64,000 bases of DNA from Histidinibacterium lentulum (GCF_003789055.1 NZ_ML119086.1:186001-250000); one strand, 5' to 3'; shown: positions 35,905 through 46,191, counted from the first letter of the stretch. The notes: generated by a model from the letters alone, not told the origin. A program made the numbers and translations.

Positions 35905-37098
35905 ATGACAGATTTCGCCGCCACCCGCCGCCTCTTCGACCTGCCCGAGGGCATCGCCTATCTCGACGGCAATTCCCTCGGGCCCCTGCCGAAGGCCGTG
36001 CCCGCCCGCCTCGAGCAGACGCTCCGCGCCGAATGGGGCAGGCTGGCCATCGGCGGCTGGAACCGCGCCGGCTGGATGGAGGCGCCTGCCCGCATCGGCG
36101 ACCGCATCGCCCGGCTGATCGGCGCGCCCCCGGGCAGCGTGACCATGGGCGACACGCTGTCGGTCAAGGTCTACCAGGCCCTGGCCGCCGCGCTCGACCT
36201 CAATCCCGACCGCCGGGTGATCCTGTCGGACACCGGCAATTTCCCCACCGATCTCTACATGGCCGAGGGGCTGATCCGCAGTCTCGGCCGGGGCCACGAG
36301 CTGCGCCTCGTGGCCCCCGAGGCCGTGGCCGAGGCCATCGACGAAACCACCGCCGTCCTGATGCTGACCGAGGTCGACTACCGCACCGGCCGGCGCCACG
36401 ACATGGCGGCGCTGACCGCCCGCGCCCATGAGGCGGGCGCGCTCGCGATCTGGGATCTCGCCCATTCCGCCGGGGCTCTGGCCGTCGATGTCGCCGCCGC
36501 GGGGGCCGATTTCGCCGTCGGCTGCACCTACAAGTTCCTCAACGGCGGACCCGGCGCGCCGGCCTTCATCCACGTCGCCCCCGCGCACGCCGATACCGTG
36601 CGCCCCGCCCTCTCGGGCTGGCTCGGCCACGAGGCGCCCTTCGCCTTCGATCTCGACTACCGCCCCGCCGCCGGGGTGGACCGGATGCGCGTGGGCACGC
36701 CGCCGGTGCTGGCGCTCACGGCCCTCGACGCCGCGCTCGATGTCTTCGACGGCATCGACATGGCCGAGCTCGAGGCCCGCTCCCGCACCCTCTCCGAGCG
36801 CTTCCGCAAGGGCGTGGAGGCCCGCGGCCTGCCCCTCGTCCTGGCCTCCCCCGCCGATCCCGCGGCGCGCGGCAGCCAGATCTCCTTCCGCTTCCCCGAA
36901 GGCTATGCCGCGATGCAGGCCCTGATCGCCCGCGGGGTCGTGGGCGATTTCCGCGCGCCCGACATCATGCGCTTCGGCATCACGCCGCTCTATGTGGGCG
37001 AGGCCGAGATCGATGCCGCCGTCGAGACGCTCGACGCGGTGCTGACGGATCGCCTCTGGGACGATCCCGCCTTCAGGACCCGCGCCGCCGTCACCTGA
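35905..37098 (+). CDS. kynU: Kynureninase
   Basis: PLP enzyme of 397 residues in tryptophan catabolism, cleaving kynurenine to anthranilate and alanine. Signatures: LDGNSLGPLPKAVP, GGWNRAGWMEAP, SDTGNFPTDLYMAEGL, WDLAHSAGALAVDV, and the PLP lysine at residue 210 in GCTYKFLNGGPGAPAF. The C-terminal DFRAPDIMRFGITPLYV is also typical. It appears as a single gene; no tryptophan dioxygenase or kynurenine formamidase gene lies next to it, so the rest of the pathway must be elsewhere. Confidence 0.94.
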   Translation: MTDFAATRRLFDLPEGIAYLDGNSLGPLPKAVPARLEQTLRAEWGRLAIGGWNRAGWMEAPARIGDRIARLIGAPPGSVTMGDTLSVKVYQALAAALDLNPDRRVILSDTGNFPTDLYMAEGLIRSLGRGHELRLVAPEAVAEAIDETTAVLMLTEVDYRTGRRHDMAALTARAHEAGALAIWDLAHSAGALAVDVAAAGADFAVGCTYKFLNGGPGAPAFIHVAPAHADTVRPALSGWLGHEAPFAFDLDYRPAAGVDRMRVGTPPVLALTALDAALDVFDGIDMAELEARSRTLSERFRKGVEARGLPLVLASPADPAARGSQISFRFPEGYAAMQALIARGVVGDFRAPDIMRFGITPLYVGEAEIDAAVETLDAVLTDRLWDDPAFRTRAAVT

Positions 37099-37240
37099 GC
37101 GGTTCCGTTCCGGGAACAATCGCCCGAGAGACGCCGCAATTGCATCCCAATTCTGACGCCTCGCCCCTCTAGCCGGGGGGCGCAGAGGGGAAGTCCACGC
37201 GCCCCGCTGTTCCGCGAAGTGCTGCGGCAGGTGCAAGAAC

Positions 37241-40200
37241 ATGGCGATCGCGACCGAGTTGAACATCAACAGCGCCGTCTCGGCGATGGACCTCGCCGAG
37301 GAGATGTTCGGCGCGGGCGTGACCATCGTCAGCGCCTCGATCGCCGGCGACCCGGTCCAGTACGGCATCTATTCCGACGGTCTGGCCACCTCCCCCGGCG
37401 TCGTGCCCGCCGACAGCGGCGTGATCCTGTCCACCGGCAACGTGAGAAGCTTCACCAACGGCGACGGCAGCACCAACACCAACACCGCGGGCAACACCTC
37501 GACCGACACGGCGGGCGGCATCAACAACGACCCGGCCCTGAACGCCGCCGCGGGCGTGCGCACCTACGACGGGGTGATCTTCGACGCCACCTTCATCCCG
37601 GACGGCGACTGGATCACGATGCAGTTCGTGTTCTCGTCCGAGGAATATCTCGAATACGTCAATGCCGGCTTCAACGACCCGTTCATCGTCTACATCAACG
37701 GCGTCCTGACGCCGATCACGCCCGACGGGCAGACCGTCGCCATCGACACCGTCAACCCGACGACGAACGCGAACCTCTTCATCAACAACCCGGCCTCGAC
37801 CGACCCCTTCAACACCGAGATGGACGGGTTCACACGGACCCTGACGCTGAAGGCGCCGGTGAACTCCGGGCAGGAGAACACGATCCGCATCGGTCTTGCC
37901 GACGCGGGCGACGCGCTCTGGGATTCCAACGTCCTGATCGCCGCGGACAGCGTCCAGACGGTCGCCATGGCGATCAACGACACCGTGTCGCTGGAGGCCG
38001 GCACGACCCGCATCTTCGACGTGCTCGGCAACGACGTGGACACGCTCGGCGGCGGGCTGACGATCACCCAGATCAACGGCTCGGCCATCGGTCCCGGCGA
38101 CACCGTGACGCTGACCACCGGCGAGACCGTCACGCTCAATTCCGACATGACGCTGACCGTGACCGCGGGACCCGCCGCAACCACCTCGGTCTTCACCTAT
38201 TCGGTGGTCGACGTCATGGGCAACACCGACGTCGGCTACATCACCGCGACCACGGTCGTGACCCTGACGCCCGACGGCACCGTCGACGGCACCCTCGGCG
38301 CCGACCTCATCGACACCTCCTATACCGGCGACCCGGACGGCGATCTCGTCGATGCGAACGACGCCACCGGCGCGCAGGGCACCGTCGGGGACGACGACAT
38401 CATCATGGCCTTCGGCGGCGACGACACCGTCTTCGCGGGCCTCGGCAACGACATCGTCTTCGCCGGCGCGGACGACGACACCGTCTATGGCGGCGAGGGC
38501 GACGACACGCTCCACGGCGACGCGGGCGACGACAGCCTCTTCGGCGACATCGGCAACGACAGCCTTTACGGGGGCGAAGGCAACGACACGCTCGAAGGCG
38601 GGGCCTGGTCCGACGAGATATACGGCGGCGCGGGCGACGACGTGATCACCGGCGACGACCCGAGCCCGGGCGACGCGGTGCAGGTCTCCTTCGAGGATTT
38701 CCAGTCCGGCGCCTCAGGCTGGAGCGACGCCACTACCTCGACCGGCGGGGAGTTCACCACCTTCCTCGGGCGCTTCGCGGGCACCAACGGCAATTCGAGC
38801 GGCGGGCCGCTGACCGAGAAGACCTACGACCTGGCCGAGGGCTATTCCGGCGTCGTCATCGAGTTCGACCTCTACATCATCGACAGCTGGGACGCGAACA
38901 ACCCGGGCTCGAGCGCCGGGCCGGACGGCGACGCCTTCCAGCTCTACGTCAACGGAACCCAGGTCGCCAACGAGCTCTTCAGCGCCTTCGATCCCGCCTT
39001 CGAGGGCGACCGGACCGGCACGGTCACCCTGGACGGCGTCGAGTACAGCTACAGCTTCGTGCTCGAGGAAAGCGGCCCGCTCGGCTTCTCCGGCAGCTGG
39101 TCCGACCAGATCTGGCGCGTCCGCCTCGAGGCGGACGACTACACAGACGGCCAGATCACCCTCAGCTTCGGCTCGACCACGAACCAGGCCCTCGCCGACG
39201 AATCCCTCGGGATCGACAACATCACGGTGGTCTCCACCAACGACACCTCCGTCGACATCGCGCTCGCCGGGGGCGACGACACCCTCTACGGCGATGCGGG
39301 CGACGACTCGATCTTCGGCGGGGCCGGCAGCGACAGCCTCTACGGCGGCACCGGCAACGACCTGCTCGACGGCGGCGCCGGCGACGACACGCTCTCCGGC
39401 GACGAGGGCGACGACACCCTCTACGGCGGTCCCGGCGACGACAGCCTGTTCGGAGGAGCGGGCAACGACACGATCCTCGGCGGCGCCGGCAACGATTTCG
39501 TCGAGGGCGGCGACGGCGACGATTTCATCAACACCCGCACCACGCCGGGGACCGGCCTGCCCGACGAAGGCTACGGCACCCCCGGCGATCCGCTCTACTA
39601 TCCCGCCGACCCGAACCCGTTCAACGACATGGACACGGTGTTCGGCGGGGCCGGCAACGACACCATCCTGACCGGCGACGACAACGACATCGTCTTCGGC
39701 GGCGACGGCAACGACAGCATCGACGCGGGCTTCGACGACGACGTGGTCCACGGCGATGCGGGCGACGACACGATCGAGGGCAACGAAGGCAACGACACCG
39801 TCTTCGGCGGCGCGGGCGACGACGTCATCTACGGCGACGTCGCGCCGACGAACCCCGACTACGCGCTCTACCTGCCCTACGAACTGCCCAACGACGGCAC
39901 CGACCTCGCGCCCGGCAACAATGCCGACAGCCTCTACGGCGGGGACGGAAACGACACGATCTACGGGCAGGACGACAACGACCTTCTCGTCGGCGGCGAC
40001 GGCGACGACACGCTCTTCGGCGGCGCCGACGACGATACGCTCGAGGGCGGCGACGGCGACGACGTCCTGTCGGGCGATGCCGGCAACGACACGCTCTTCG
40101 GGGGCGGCGGCAACGACACCATCGTCTTCGACAGCGGCGACACGGCGGACGGCGGCGCGGGCGACGATCTCTTCGTCCTCGAGGACCTGGGCGAGACCGG

Positions 40201-40957
40201 CGACATCTTCATCTACGGCGGCGACACGGACGAATCCGCCGGCGGCGGCGACGTCCTTCAGCTGGGCGATCTGGCCGATCTCTCCTCGCTCACGATCACC
40301 GGGACCACGACCAACGCCAGCGGCAACGCGAGCTCTTCCGGCTTCATCACCCTCGACAACGGCTCGATCCTGACCTTCGAGGGGATCGAGCAGATCATCT
40401 GTTTCGCCAAGGGCAGCCGCCTCGCGACCGAGCGCGGTCTCGTGGCGGTGGAGGACCTGCGCCGCGGCGACCGCGTCGTGACGCGCGATCACGGCCTGCA
40501 ACCGGTGCGCTGGATCGGCCACCGGACGGTTCCGGCCCGCACCCGCTTCGCGCCGATCCGCATCCGCGCCGGCGTCCTCACCGGGCTCGAGACCGATCTC
40601 GTCGTCTCCCCCCAGCACCGCCTGCTGTTCCAGGGTTACCGGGCGGAGCTGCTCTTCGGCGAGCGCGAGGTCTTCGTGGCCGCGACCCATCTCGTGGACG
40701 GGCGGGACGTCACGCAGGAGGAGGGCGGCCTCGTCACCTATTACCACCTCATGTTCGACGCCCATGAGGTGATCTACGCCGAAGGGGCCGCCACCGAGAG
40801 CTTCCATCCCGGCGACGTGGGCCTGAATGCCGTCGACGACGCCGCGCGGCACGAGCTTTTCGCCCTCTTTCCCGAACTGCGCGGCGATCCGGCCGCCTAC
40901 GGCGACACCGCCCGCCGCTGCCTCAAGCGCTTCGAGGCGCTCGCCCTCACCGCCTGA
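37241..40957 (+). CDS. Large RTX-type secreted protein with choice-of-anchor L and Hint domains
   Basis: Acidic protein of 1,238 residues without a Sec signal, expected to leave by type I secretion. Order: choice-of-anchor-L-like domain (about 1-235; FVFSSEEYLEYVNAGFNDPF), a VCBS/cadherin-like region (about 240-350), an RTX block (about 385-473), a beta-rich insertion (about 475-665), and two further RTX blocks (about 673-766 and 800-976) of GGxGxDxLxG nonapeptides. A Hint (hedgehog/intein) domain begins at Cys1054 (CFAKGSRLATERGLVAVEDL) and includes SPQHRLLF. The Hint domain may cleave or anchor the protein. No transporter genes are adjacent. Antisense and other-frame readings here are shadows. 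Confidence 0.88.
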   Translation: MAIATELNINSAVSAMDLAEEMFGAGVTIVSASIAGDPVQYGIYSDGLATSPGVVPADSGVILSTGNVRSFTNGDGSTNTNTAGNTSTDTAGGINNDPALNAAAGVRTYDGVIFDATFIPDGDWITMQFVFSSEEYLEYVNAGFNDPFIVYINGVLTPITPDGQTVAIDTVNPTTNANLFINNPASTDPFNTEMDGFTRTLTLKAPVNSGQENTIRIGLADAGDALWDSNVLIAADSVQTVAMAINDTVSLEAGTTRIFDVLGNDVDTLGGGLTITQINGSAIGPGDTVTLTTGETVTLNSDMTLTVTAGPAATTSVFTYSVVDVMGNTDVGYITATTVVTLTPDGTVDGTLGADLIDTSYTGDPDGDLVDANDATGAQGTVGDDDIIMAFGGDDTVFAGLGNDIVFAGADDDTVYGGEGDDTLHGDAGDDSLFGDIGNDSLYGGEGNDTLEGGAWSDEIYGGAGDDVITGDDPSPGDAVQVSFEDFQSGASGWSDATTSTGGEFTTFLGRFAGTNGNSSGGPLTEKTYDLAEGYSGVVIEFDLYIIDSWDANNPGSSAGPDGDAFQLYVNGTQVANELFSAFDPAFEGDRTGTVTLDGVEYSYSFVLEESGPLGFSGSWSDQIWRVRLEADDYTDGQITLSFGSTTNQALADESLGIDNITVVSTNDTSVDIALAGGDDTLYGDAGDDSIFGGAGSDSLYGGTGNDLLDGGAGDDTLSGDEGDDTLYGGPGDDSLFGGAGNDTILGGAGNDFVEGGDGDDFINTRTTPGTGLPDEGYGTPGDPLYYPADPNPFNDMDTVFGGAGNDTILTGDDNDIVFGGDGNDSIDAGFDDDVVHGDAGDDTIEGNEGNDTVFGGAGDDVIYGDVAPTNPDYALYLPYELPNDGTDLAPGNNADSLYGGDGNDTIYGQDDNDLLVGGDGDDTLFGGADDDTLEGGDGDDVLSGDAGNDTLFGGGGNDTIVFDSGDTADGGAGDDLFVLEDLGETGDIFIYGGDTDESAGGGDVLQLGDLADLSSLTITGTTTNASGNASSSGFITLDNGSILTFEGIEQIICFAKGSRLATERGLVAVEDLRRGDRVVTRDHGLQPVRWIGHRTVPARTRFAPIRIRAGVLTGLETDLVVSPQHRLLFQGYRAELLFGEREVFVAATHLVDGRDVTQEEGGLVTYYHLMFDAHEVIYAEGAATESFHPGDVGLNAVDDAARHELFALFPELRGDPAAYGDTARRCLKRFEALALTA

Positions 40958-40963
40958 CGAGGC

Positions 40964-41362
40964 TCAGCGCCGCTCGATCAGGTCCCAGAGATTGCCCTCG
41001 CAGTCCTGGAACACCGCCACACGGCCGTAGCTCGTCTCCCTCGGCGCCTCGAGAAACACGACGCCCCGCTGGCGAAAGGCATCGTGATCGCGGTCGAAAT
41101 CGTCGGTCGCCAGAAACAGCGCGACGCGCCCTCCCGTCTGGTCGCCGATCCGCGCGCGTTCCGCCGTGCTCGCCGCCCGGGCGAGCACAAGCCCCGGCCC
41201 GCCTCCCGGCGGCCGCACCACGACCCAGCGCTTCTTCACCTGCGGATCGCGCGAGCTCACCGACGGCTCGTCCGCCACCAGCTCGAACCCCAGCGCCCCG
41301 GTGAAAAAGGCGATCGCGGGATCGTATTCCGCGACCACCAGCGTGACGAGATCGAGCCTCAT
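40964..41362 (-). CDS. VOC family protein
   Basis: Soluble glyoxalase-fold protein of 132 residues. Recognisable elements are LVTLVVAEYDPAIAFFTGALGF, a KKRWVVVRPPGGGPGLVLARA strand pair and the C-terminal VAVFQDCEGNLWDLIER, where the last Asp/Glu positions are the usual metal ligands. Substrate unknown. Its ATG overlaps the TGA of the isomerase gene (ATGA), so it is the second gene of that operon. Confidence 0.83.
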   Translation of the reverse strand: MRLDLVTLVVAEYDPAIAFFTGALGFELVADEPSVSSRDPQVKKRWVVVRPPGGGPGLVLARAASTAERARIGDQTGGRVALFLATDDFDRDHDAFRQRGVVFLEAPRETSYGRVAVFQDCEGNLWDLIERR

Positions 41363-42045
41363 CGCAGCCAGTCCGCGTAGTCGCTGACCAGAAGATGCGT
41401 CGGCGCCTCGTCCTCCTCGATGGTGGAGAACCGCCCGATCGGCTCGCGGAAGATGTTGTCGGTCTCGTCGTCGTTCACCGTGGAGACCTCCCCGATCAGC
41501 ACGTCGCCGCCCTCGCCCCAGAAGGCGTGCCAGTCGCCGGGCATAAGGGTCACACTCTCCCCCGGCGCGAACCGCAGCTTTTCTCCGGGCCCGTAGGGCC
41601 GCGCGACCCCGTCGCACATCACCACGCCGCCCCGGTCTTCCGCGAAGTTGCCCTCGTCGTCCGAGCCGTGAAGCTCGATCACCAGCGTGGCGCCGCCGCG
41701 GTTGATGATGTCCTCGGCCTTGATGTGGTGCGTATGCATGGGAGAAAGCTGATCCTCCTTGGAGATCAACAGCTTCTCGGCATAGCACATGCCCTTCCCG
41801 CGGCTCAGGTCCTCGGGCTTCCCGTTCCTGAGAGTGAACAGGAACAGCCCCATCTCGTCATAGCGCCCGGCGCCGTAATCGGTGATGTCCCAGCCGCAGC
41901 GCGTGTCGATCACATGTCGCGCCTCCGCCGCCCTGGCCCGGAAGTCCTCGGGGCTCCAGCGCGCGAACGGCGGGAGCGCAAAGCCGTGCGCGCGGATCAT
42001 CTCGTCCGCCTCCGCCATGATGCGATTGATCTCCGAGCGTTTCAT
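41359..42045 (-). CDS. D-lyxose ketol-isomerase-like protein
   Basis: Cupin-fold sugar isomerase of 228 residues. The sequence KRSEINRIMAEADEMIRAHG, then SPMHTHHIKAEDIINRGGATL with metal-binding His-x-His-x4-Glu, and a second-strand GDWHAFWG His, correspond to the D-lyxose isomerase family (converts D-lyxose and D-xylulose; some act on D-mannose/D-fructose). ATG at 42045. The intergenic region to the divergent lipoprotein gene is only 29 bases, so promoters overlap. It probably forms an operon with the VOC protein. Confidence 0.85.
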   Translation of the reverse strand: MKRSEINRIMAEADEMIRAHGFALPPFARWSPEDFRARAAEARHVIDTRCGWDITDYGAGRYDEMGLFLFTLRNGKPEDLSRGKGMCYAEKLLISKEDQLSPMHTHHIKAEDIINRGGATLVIELHGSDDEGNFAEDRGGVVMCDGVARPYGPGEKLRFAPGESVTLMPGDWHAFWGEGGDVLIGEVSTVNDDETDNIFREPIGRFSTIEEDEAPTHLLVSDYADWLR

Positions 42046-42074
42046 AGGCACCTTCCCGTAAGTTATTTCCAACA

Positions 42075-42626
42075 ATGATCCCGAGCCCGATGACAAGAGC
42101 AAGAACCAAGCTGACCTCAGGCGCCACGTTATGTTCGGCGGCGCTCTTCCTTTCGGGCTGCGGCGGCGTTCCGTTGCCCCTCGCGGGCGGAGGCGGGCTC
42201 GACATCGAGGACCCCGGCCCGCCGGTGCTCGACGCCGCGGCCCAGGGCTATGCCACGCCCGATCCCGCCTACACGCCCCCCGGCAGTCCCGGCGCGATCG
42301 GCTGCACCACCATCGTCAACTCCGTATCCACAGGGCCGATCTACACCGCAACCCGCTGGGGCCTCTCGGAGTGGGAGGACTTCACCCGCACCAACGACCA
42401 GGTCTCCCTGCCCGGCCCCGGCGACGACGCGCTGATCGCGGGCTACATCGTGGATTTCTGCCAGGGCACCCCCGTGGGCGACGTGCGCGACGCGGTGAAC
42501 GTCTTCCTCTCGGCCCGGCCCGGCAGCAACGCGTCCCAGTTCGGCGGCGTCGATCCGCCGCTCGACGTGCCGGCGGCGGACGGACCCGATTCGATCCTGA
42601 CGGGGGAGATCGGAACCGAGACCTGA
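42075..42626 (+). CDS. Predicted lipoprotein of unknown function
   Basis: Protein of 183 residues with a clear lipoprotein signal (ATLCSAALFLSGCGG, lipobox LSGC; lipidated Cys near residue 29). A Gly/Pro-rich linker follows, then a small domain with two further Cys (AIGCTTIVNS and VDFCQGTP) that may be disulfide-linked. No known motif. The start could also be the ATG at 42090. It diverges from the isomerase gene and converges with the amidotransferase-like gene. Confidence 0.7.
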   Translation: MIPSPMTRARTKLTSGATLCSAALFLSGCGGVPLPLAGGGGLDIEDPGPPVLDAAAQGYATPDPAYTPPGSPGAIGCTTIVNSVSTGPIYTATRWGLSEWEDFTRTNDQVSLPGPGDDALIAGYIVDFCQGTPVGDVRDAVNVFLSARPGSNASQFGGVDPPLDVPAADGPDSILTGEIGTET

Positions 42627-42645
42627 CCCGGGCGAGAGGCGGGCC

Positions 42646-43428
42646 TCAGCCCGCAGCCTGCGTCAGCCGTCCCGGCCGCGCGCCCGCGGCCCAGGCCCGG
42701 GCCGCGTCGCCGAAGGCCCGGAACAGCGCCCGGCTCACCTCGTCCTCCGCGGCGCGCCACTCCGGATGCCACTGCACCGCCAGCGTGAAGCCCGGCGCGC
42801 CCTCGATATAGGCCGCCTCGGCGGTCCCGTCGTCCGCGACGCCGTCCACCACGACTCGCATGCCCGGCTCCTTGATGCCCTGACCGTGCAGCGTGTTCGT
42901 CATCACCTCCGTCGCCCCGAAGAGCCGCGCGAACGGCCCGCCCGCACTCACCGTCACCCGGTGGCGGATGGCGAACTGCTCCTCCAGAGTGCCGTCGGGC
43001 GGCATCCGGTGGTTCATCCGCCCCGGCAGATCGCGGATCTCCGGCCAGAGCGTGCCGCCCATGGCCACGTTCATCTCCTGAAAACCCCGGCAGATCCCGA
43101 ATATCGGCTGTCCCCGCTCCACGCAGGCCCGCACGAGGCCGAGCGCCACCGCGTCGCGGTTGCGGTCGAATTCGCCATGGGCCTCGGTCGCCGCCTCGCC
43201 GTATTCCTCGGGATGCACGTTGGGCCGCCCCCCGGTCAGCAGGACCCCGTCACAGAGATCGAGAAGCTCGCCCACGCCCACATAGGTCGGATCGGCCGGC
43301 AGGATCACCGGAATGCAGTCCGACACCTGCGAGATCGCCTCGGAATTCATCGTTCCGCCCGCATGGGTCGGGTAGCGCCCGTTGATGACGTGGTAGTTTC
43401 CGATGATGCCGATGACGGGCCGGGACAT
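42646..43428 (-). CDS. Gamma-glutamyl-gamma-aminobutyrate hydrolase family protein (peptidase C26)
   Basis: Class-I glutamine-amidotransferase-like hydrolase of 260 residues, related to PuuD. The nucleophile is the Cys in PIFGICRGFQEMNVAMGGTL and the His-Glu pair is in LAVQWHPEWRA. PuuD removes glutamate from gamma-Glu-GABA in putrescine breakdown; no other puu gene is near, so the substrate may be another gamma-glutamyl amide. GAGGAGAAAAG precedes the ATG. Confidence 0.87.
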   Translation of the reverse strand: MSRPVIGIIGNYHVINGRYPTHAGGTMNSEAISQVSDCIPVILPADPTYVGVGELLDLCDGVLLTGGRPNVHPEEYGEAATEAHGEFDRNRDAVALGLVRACVERGQPIFGICRGFQEMNVAMGGTLWPEIRDLPGRMNHRMPPDGTLEEQFAIRHRVTVSAGGPFARLFGATEVMTNTLHGQGIKEPGMRVVVDGVADDGTAEAAYIEGAPGFTLAVQWHPEWRAAEDEVSRALFRAFGDAARAWAAGARPGRLTQAAG

Positions 43429-43511
43429 GCTTTTCTCCTCGAAACCATCGGAAACCTAGAATGCGCGGGCCCCGAGGGAAAGCCCGCGCCACCGCACAGG
43501 CCGCTCGCGCC

Positions 43512-45662
43512 TCAGGCCGCCTTGCGCTCCTGCCGGCGCGCATGAAGCACCGGCTCGGTATAGCCCGAGGGCTGCGCCCGCCCCTCGAACACGAGGTCGC
43601 AGGCCGCGCGGAACGCCACCCCGTCAAAGCCCGGCGCCATCGGCACATAGGACGGGTCGCCCGCGTTCTGCCGGTCCACGACCTCGGCCATCTTCTTCAT
43701 CGCCGCCATCACGGCCTCTTCCGACACCACACCGTGATGCAGCCAGTTCGCCAGGGCCTGGCTCGAAATCCGGCAGGTCGCGCGGTCCTCCATCAGGCCG
43801 ATGTCATTGATATCCGGCACTTTCGAACAGCCGACCCCCTGGTCGATCCAGCGCACCACATAGCCCAGGATGCCCTGCGCGTTGTTCTCCACCTCCCGCG
43901 CGATCTCCTCGTCCGAGAAATTGCGCCCCGTCGCCAGCGGGATCGTCAGCAGGTCCCCGAGCGTGCCCCTCGGCCCGCCCTCCGCGATCCGCGCCTGCAC
44001 CTCGGGCACGCTCACCTCGTGGTAATGGGTCGCGTGCAGGGTCGCGGCGGTGGGCGACGGGACCCAGGCGCAGGTCGCCCCCGCCTGCGGATGGCCGATC
44101 TTGGCCTCCAGCATCGCGCCCATCCGGTCCGGCATGGCCCACATGCCCTTGCCGATCTGCGCTCGGCCCCGCAGCCCGCAGGCCAGCCCGATATCCACGT
44201 TCCGGTCCTCGTAGGCCGCGATCCAGGCGGCGTTCTTCATCTCGCCCTTCGGCACCATGGGTCCCGCCTCCATCGAGGTATGGATCTCGTCGCCGGTCCG
44301 GTCGAGGAACCCGGTGTTGATGAAGCACACCCGGCGCTTCGCCGCGCGGATGCATTCCTTGAGGTTGACGCTCGTGCGGCGCTCCTCGTCCATGATCCCG
44401 ATCTTCACCGTGTTCCGTGGCAGCCCGAGGATATCCTCCACCCGGTCAAAGGTTTCGACGGCGACCTTCACCTCCTCGGGGCCGTGCATCTTGGGCTTCA
44501 CCACATAGACCGACCCCGCCACCGAATTGCGCGCGCCGTCCGTCTTCTTCAGGTCGTGCATGGCGATCAGAACCGTCAGCAGCGCGTCCATCAGCCCTTC
44601 GGGGATCTCCGCCCCGGCGCCCGTCAGCACCGCCGGCGTGGTCATCAGATGGCCCACGTTGCGCACCAGCATCAGCGAGCGGCCCTTGACCTCCAGCGAC
44701 CCGCCGGCCGTCCGATAGGTCATGTCCGGGTTCAGCTTCCGCGTCACCGTCTCGCCGCCCTTCTCGAAGGTCTCGACAAGATCGCCCCGCATCAGCCCCA
44801 GCCAGTTGCCATAGGCGAGGACCTTGTCCTCCGCATCCACGCAGGCCACCGAATCTTCGCAGTCCATGATCGTCGAGACCGCCGATTCCAGCCAGACATC
44901 CGAAAGACCGGCCACATCGTCCCGCCCGATCCGCGTGCTGCGATCTATCAGAAGTTCGATCTTCAACCCGTTGTTGTGCAAAAGGATCTGCAACTCCGCC
45001 ACGTCGCCCGCATGGCCCAGGAACTGCGCCGGATCGGCCAGCCCCACCGCCTTGCCGCCCACCGTCACTTGCAGCGCGCCGTCCACCACGGCATAGCTCT
45101 CGGCCTCCGCATGGGAGCCTTCCGCGAGGGGCACCGCCCGGTCGAGGAACGCTTTCGCCCAGGCGATCACCCGCGCCCCGCGCACCGCGTCATAGCCGCC
45201 GCCCTCGGGCGCCTCGCCCAGCGCGTCGGTCCCGTAGAGCGCATCGTAAAGCGAGCCCCACCGCGCATTCGCCGCGTTGAGCGCGAACCGCGCATTGGTC
45301 ACGGGCACCACAAGCTGCGGCCCCGCGATCTCGGCGATCTCGGGATCGACCCCGGCGGTTTCCACCTCGAAATCCGGCCCCTCGTCTCCGAGATAGCCGA
45401 TCTCCTTGAGGAACGCGGTATAAGCCTCGGAATCATGGGCCTTCCCCGCCCGCTCCCGGTGCCAGCGGTCAATCTGCTCCTGAAGCCGCGTCCGGGTCTC
45501 GAGCAACTCCGCGATCCGCGGTCCGAACTCCGCCACGAGCCCCGCGAAGCCGCCCCAGAAGGCCTCCGGTGAAACGCCGGTGCCCGGCAGCGCCCGCTCT
45601 TCCACGAACTCCGCCAGACCCTGCGCCACCTGCAGCCCCGCCCGATCCACCCGATCCGTCAT
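43512..45662 (-). CDS. glcB: Malate synthase G
   Basis: Cytoplasmic enzyme of 716 residues (E. coli GlcB 723) that condenses glyoxylate and acetyl-CoA to malate, the second step of the glyoxylate and glycolate routes. Family sequences: [76 protein letters not shown] and [20 protein letters not shown]. The likely start is the ATG at 45662, with GGGAGAA eight to nine bases upstream. A very long open frame exists on the opposite strand but is a codon-bias shadow. Confidence 0.95.
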   Translation of the reverse strand: MTDRVDRAGLQVAQGLAEFVEERALPGTGVSPEAFWGGFAGLVAEFGPRIAELLETRTRLQEQIDRWHRERAGKAHDSEAYTAFLKEIGYLGDEGPDFEVETAGVDPEIAEIAGPQLVVPVTNARFALNAANARWGSLYDALYGTDALGEAPEGGGYDAVRGARVIAWAKAFLDRAVPLAEGSHAEAESYAVVDGALQVTVGGKAVGLADPAQFLGHAGDVAELQILLHNNGLKIELLIDRSTRIGRDDVAGLSDVWLESAVSTIMDCEDSVACVDAEDKVLAYGNWLGLMRGDLVETFEKGGETVTRKLNPDMTYRTAGGSLEVKGRSLMLVRNVGHLMTTPAVLTGAGAEIPEGLMDALLTVLIAMHDLKKTDGARNSVAGSVYVVKPKMHGPEEVKVAVETFDRVEDILGLPRNTVKIGIMDEERRTSVNLKECIRAAKRRVCFINTGFLDRTGDEIHTSMEAGPMVPKGEMKNAAWIAAYEDRNVDIGLACGLRGRAQIGKGMWAMPDRMGAMLEAKIGHPQAGATCAWVPSPTAATLHATHYHEVSVPEVQARIAEGGPRGTLGDLLTIPLATGRNFSDEEIAREVENNAQGILGYVVRWIDQGVGCSKVPDINDIGLMEDRATCRISSQALANWLHHGVVSEEAVMAAMKKMAEVVDRQNAGDPSYVPMAPGFDGVAFRAACDLVFEGRAQPSGYTEPVLHARRQERKAA

Positions 45663-45696
45663 GCCGTTCTCCCACCTGTCGTGTCGGCGGGCAGGG

Positions 45697-45867
45697 TTAG
45701 ACCGTTTGTTTCCTATCGGCAACGCCACCGCGCTCTCCACGGCAGCGATCAGAGCAGTAGCGCACGGAGTCCCAGTGCTTCGCCCATTTCTTGCGCCAAA
45801 CGAACGACCTGCCGCAGACGGCGCATGTCTTCTGCGGCAGGTCCGCCTTGCGGCGCATTTTCGGCAT
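45697..45867 (-). CDS. DUF2256 zinc-ribbon-like small protein
   Basis: A 56-residue protein: ATG at 45867, TAA at 45697-45699, with CCGGAG about eight bases upstream. The sequence contains [16 protein letters not shown] and [11 protein letters not shown]: two Cys pairs (CxxC and CxxxC) around a Trp-rich basic centre, the pattern I know from DUF2256. The four Cys very probably bind zinc. Function unknown. It lies 34 bases upstream of malate synthase G in the same direction, so the two may share a transcript. Confidence 0.82.
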   Translation of the reverse strand: MPKMRRKADLPQKTCAVCGRSFVWRKKWAKHWDSVRYCSDRCRGERGGVADRKQTV

Positions 45868-45883
45868 CACGGGCTCCGGCGGG

Positions 45884-46087
45884 TCACTGCGCCTGTTGTA
45901 TCGTGGCGCCCGGTGGCAGGTCGATAGGCGTCCGCTCGTCCTCGCCCGGCTCGTTGCCCTGCGCCGCCATCCAGATGATCAGCAGCGTCAGGAGCCCCAG
46001 CGCAAAGATCACACCGATGGCCATGCCCACGAGGGGCGGCCAGTGGCGACGTTCCTGCTTCTTCAGATCTGTTTCAGGTGCCGACAT
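45884..46087 (-). CDS. Small single-helix membrane protein (67 aa)
   Basis: Short protein: charged N-terminus ([11 protein letters not shown]), one helix ([20 protein letters not shown]) and an acidic, Pro-containing tail ([20 protein letters not shown]). GGAAAGGAGG stands seven to eight bases before the ATG, which supports real expression. No family known. It is 16 bases upstream of the DUF2256 gene, in the same direction. Confidence 0.68.
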   Translation of the reverse strand: MSAPETDLKKQERRHWPPLVGMAIGVIFALGLLTLLIIWMAAQGNEPGEDERTPIDLPPGATIQQAQ

Positions 46088-46191
46088 CGGAACCTCCTTT
46101 CCTTGCGGGCTGTTGCAGCCCGCTGGTCAGGACTCTAACGTCCCTCCGCGGCCCCGGTTCCGGGTCCGGCCCAGGTTCGAGAGGCCCTCTC

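Noticed and set aside
37219-40767. Overlapping plus-strand frame of 1,182 codons over the RTX gene
   Set aside because: Arg/His repeat product caused by the repetitive GGC-GAC codons; the overlapping frame has real domains.
43461-45572. 703-codon plus-strand frame opposite malate synthase
   Set aside because: No domain and Arg/His/Pro-rich composition; the minus strand encodes full-length GlcB.
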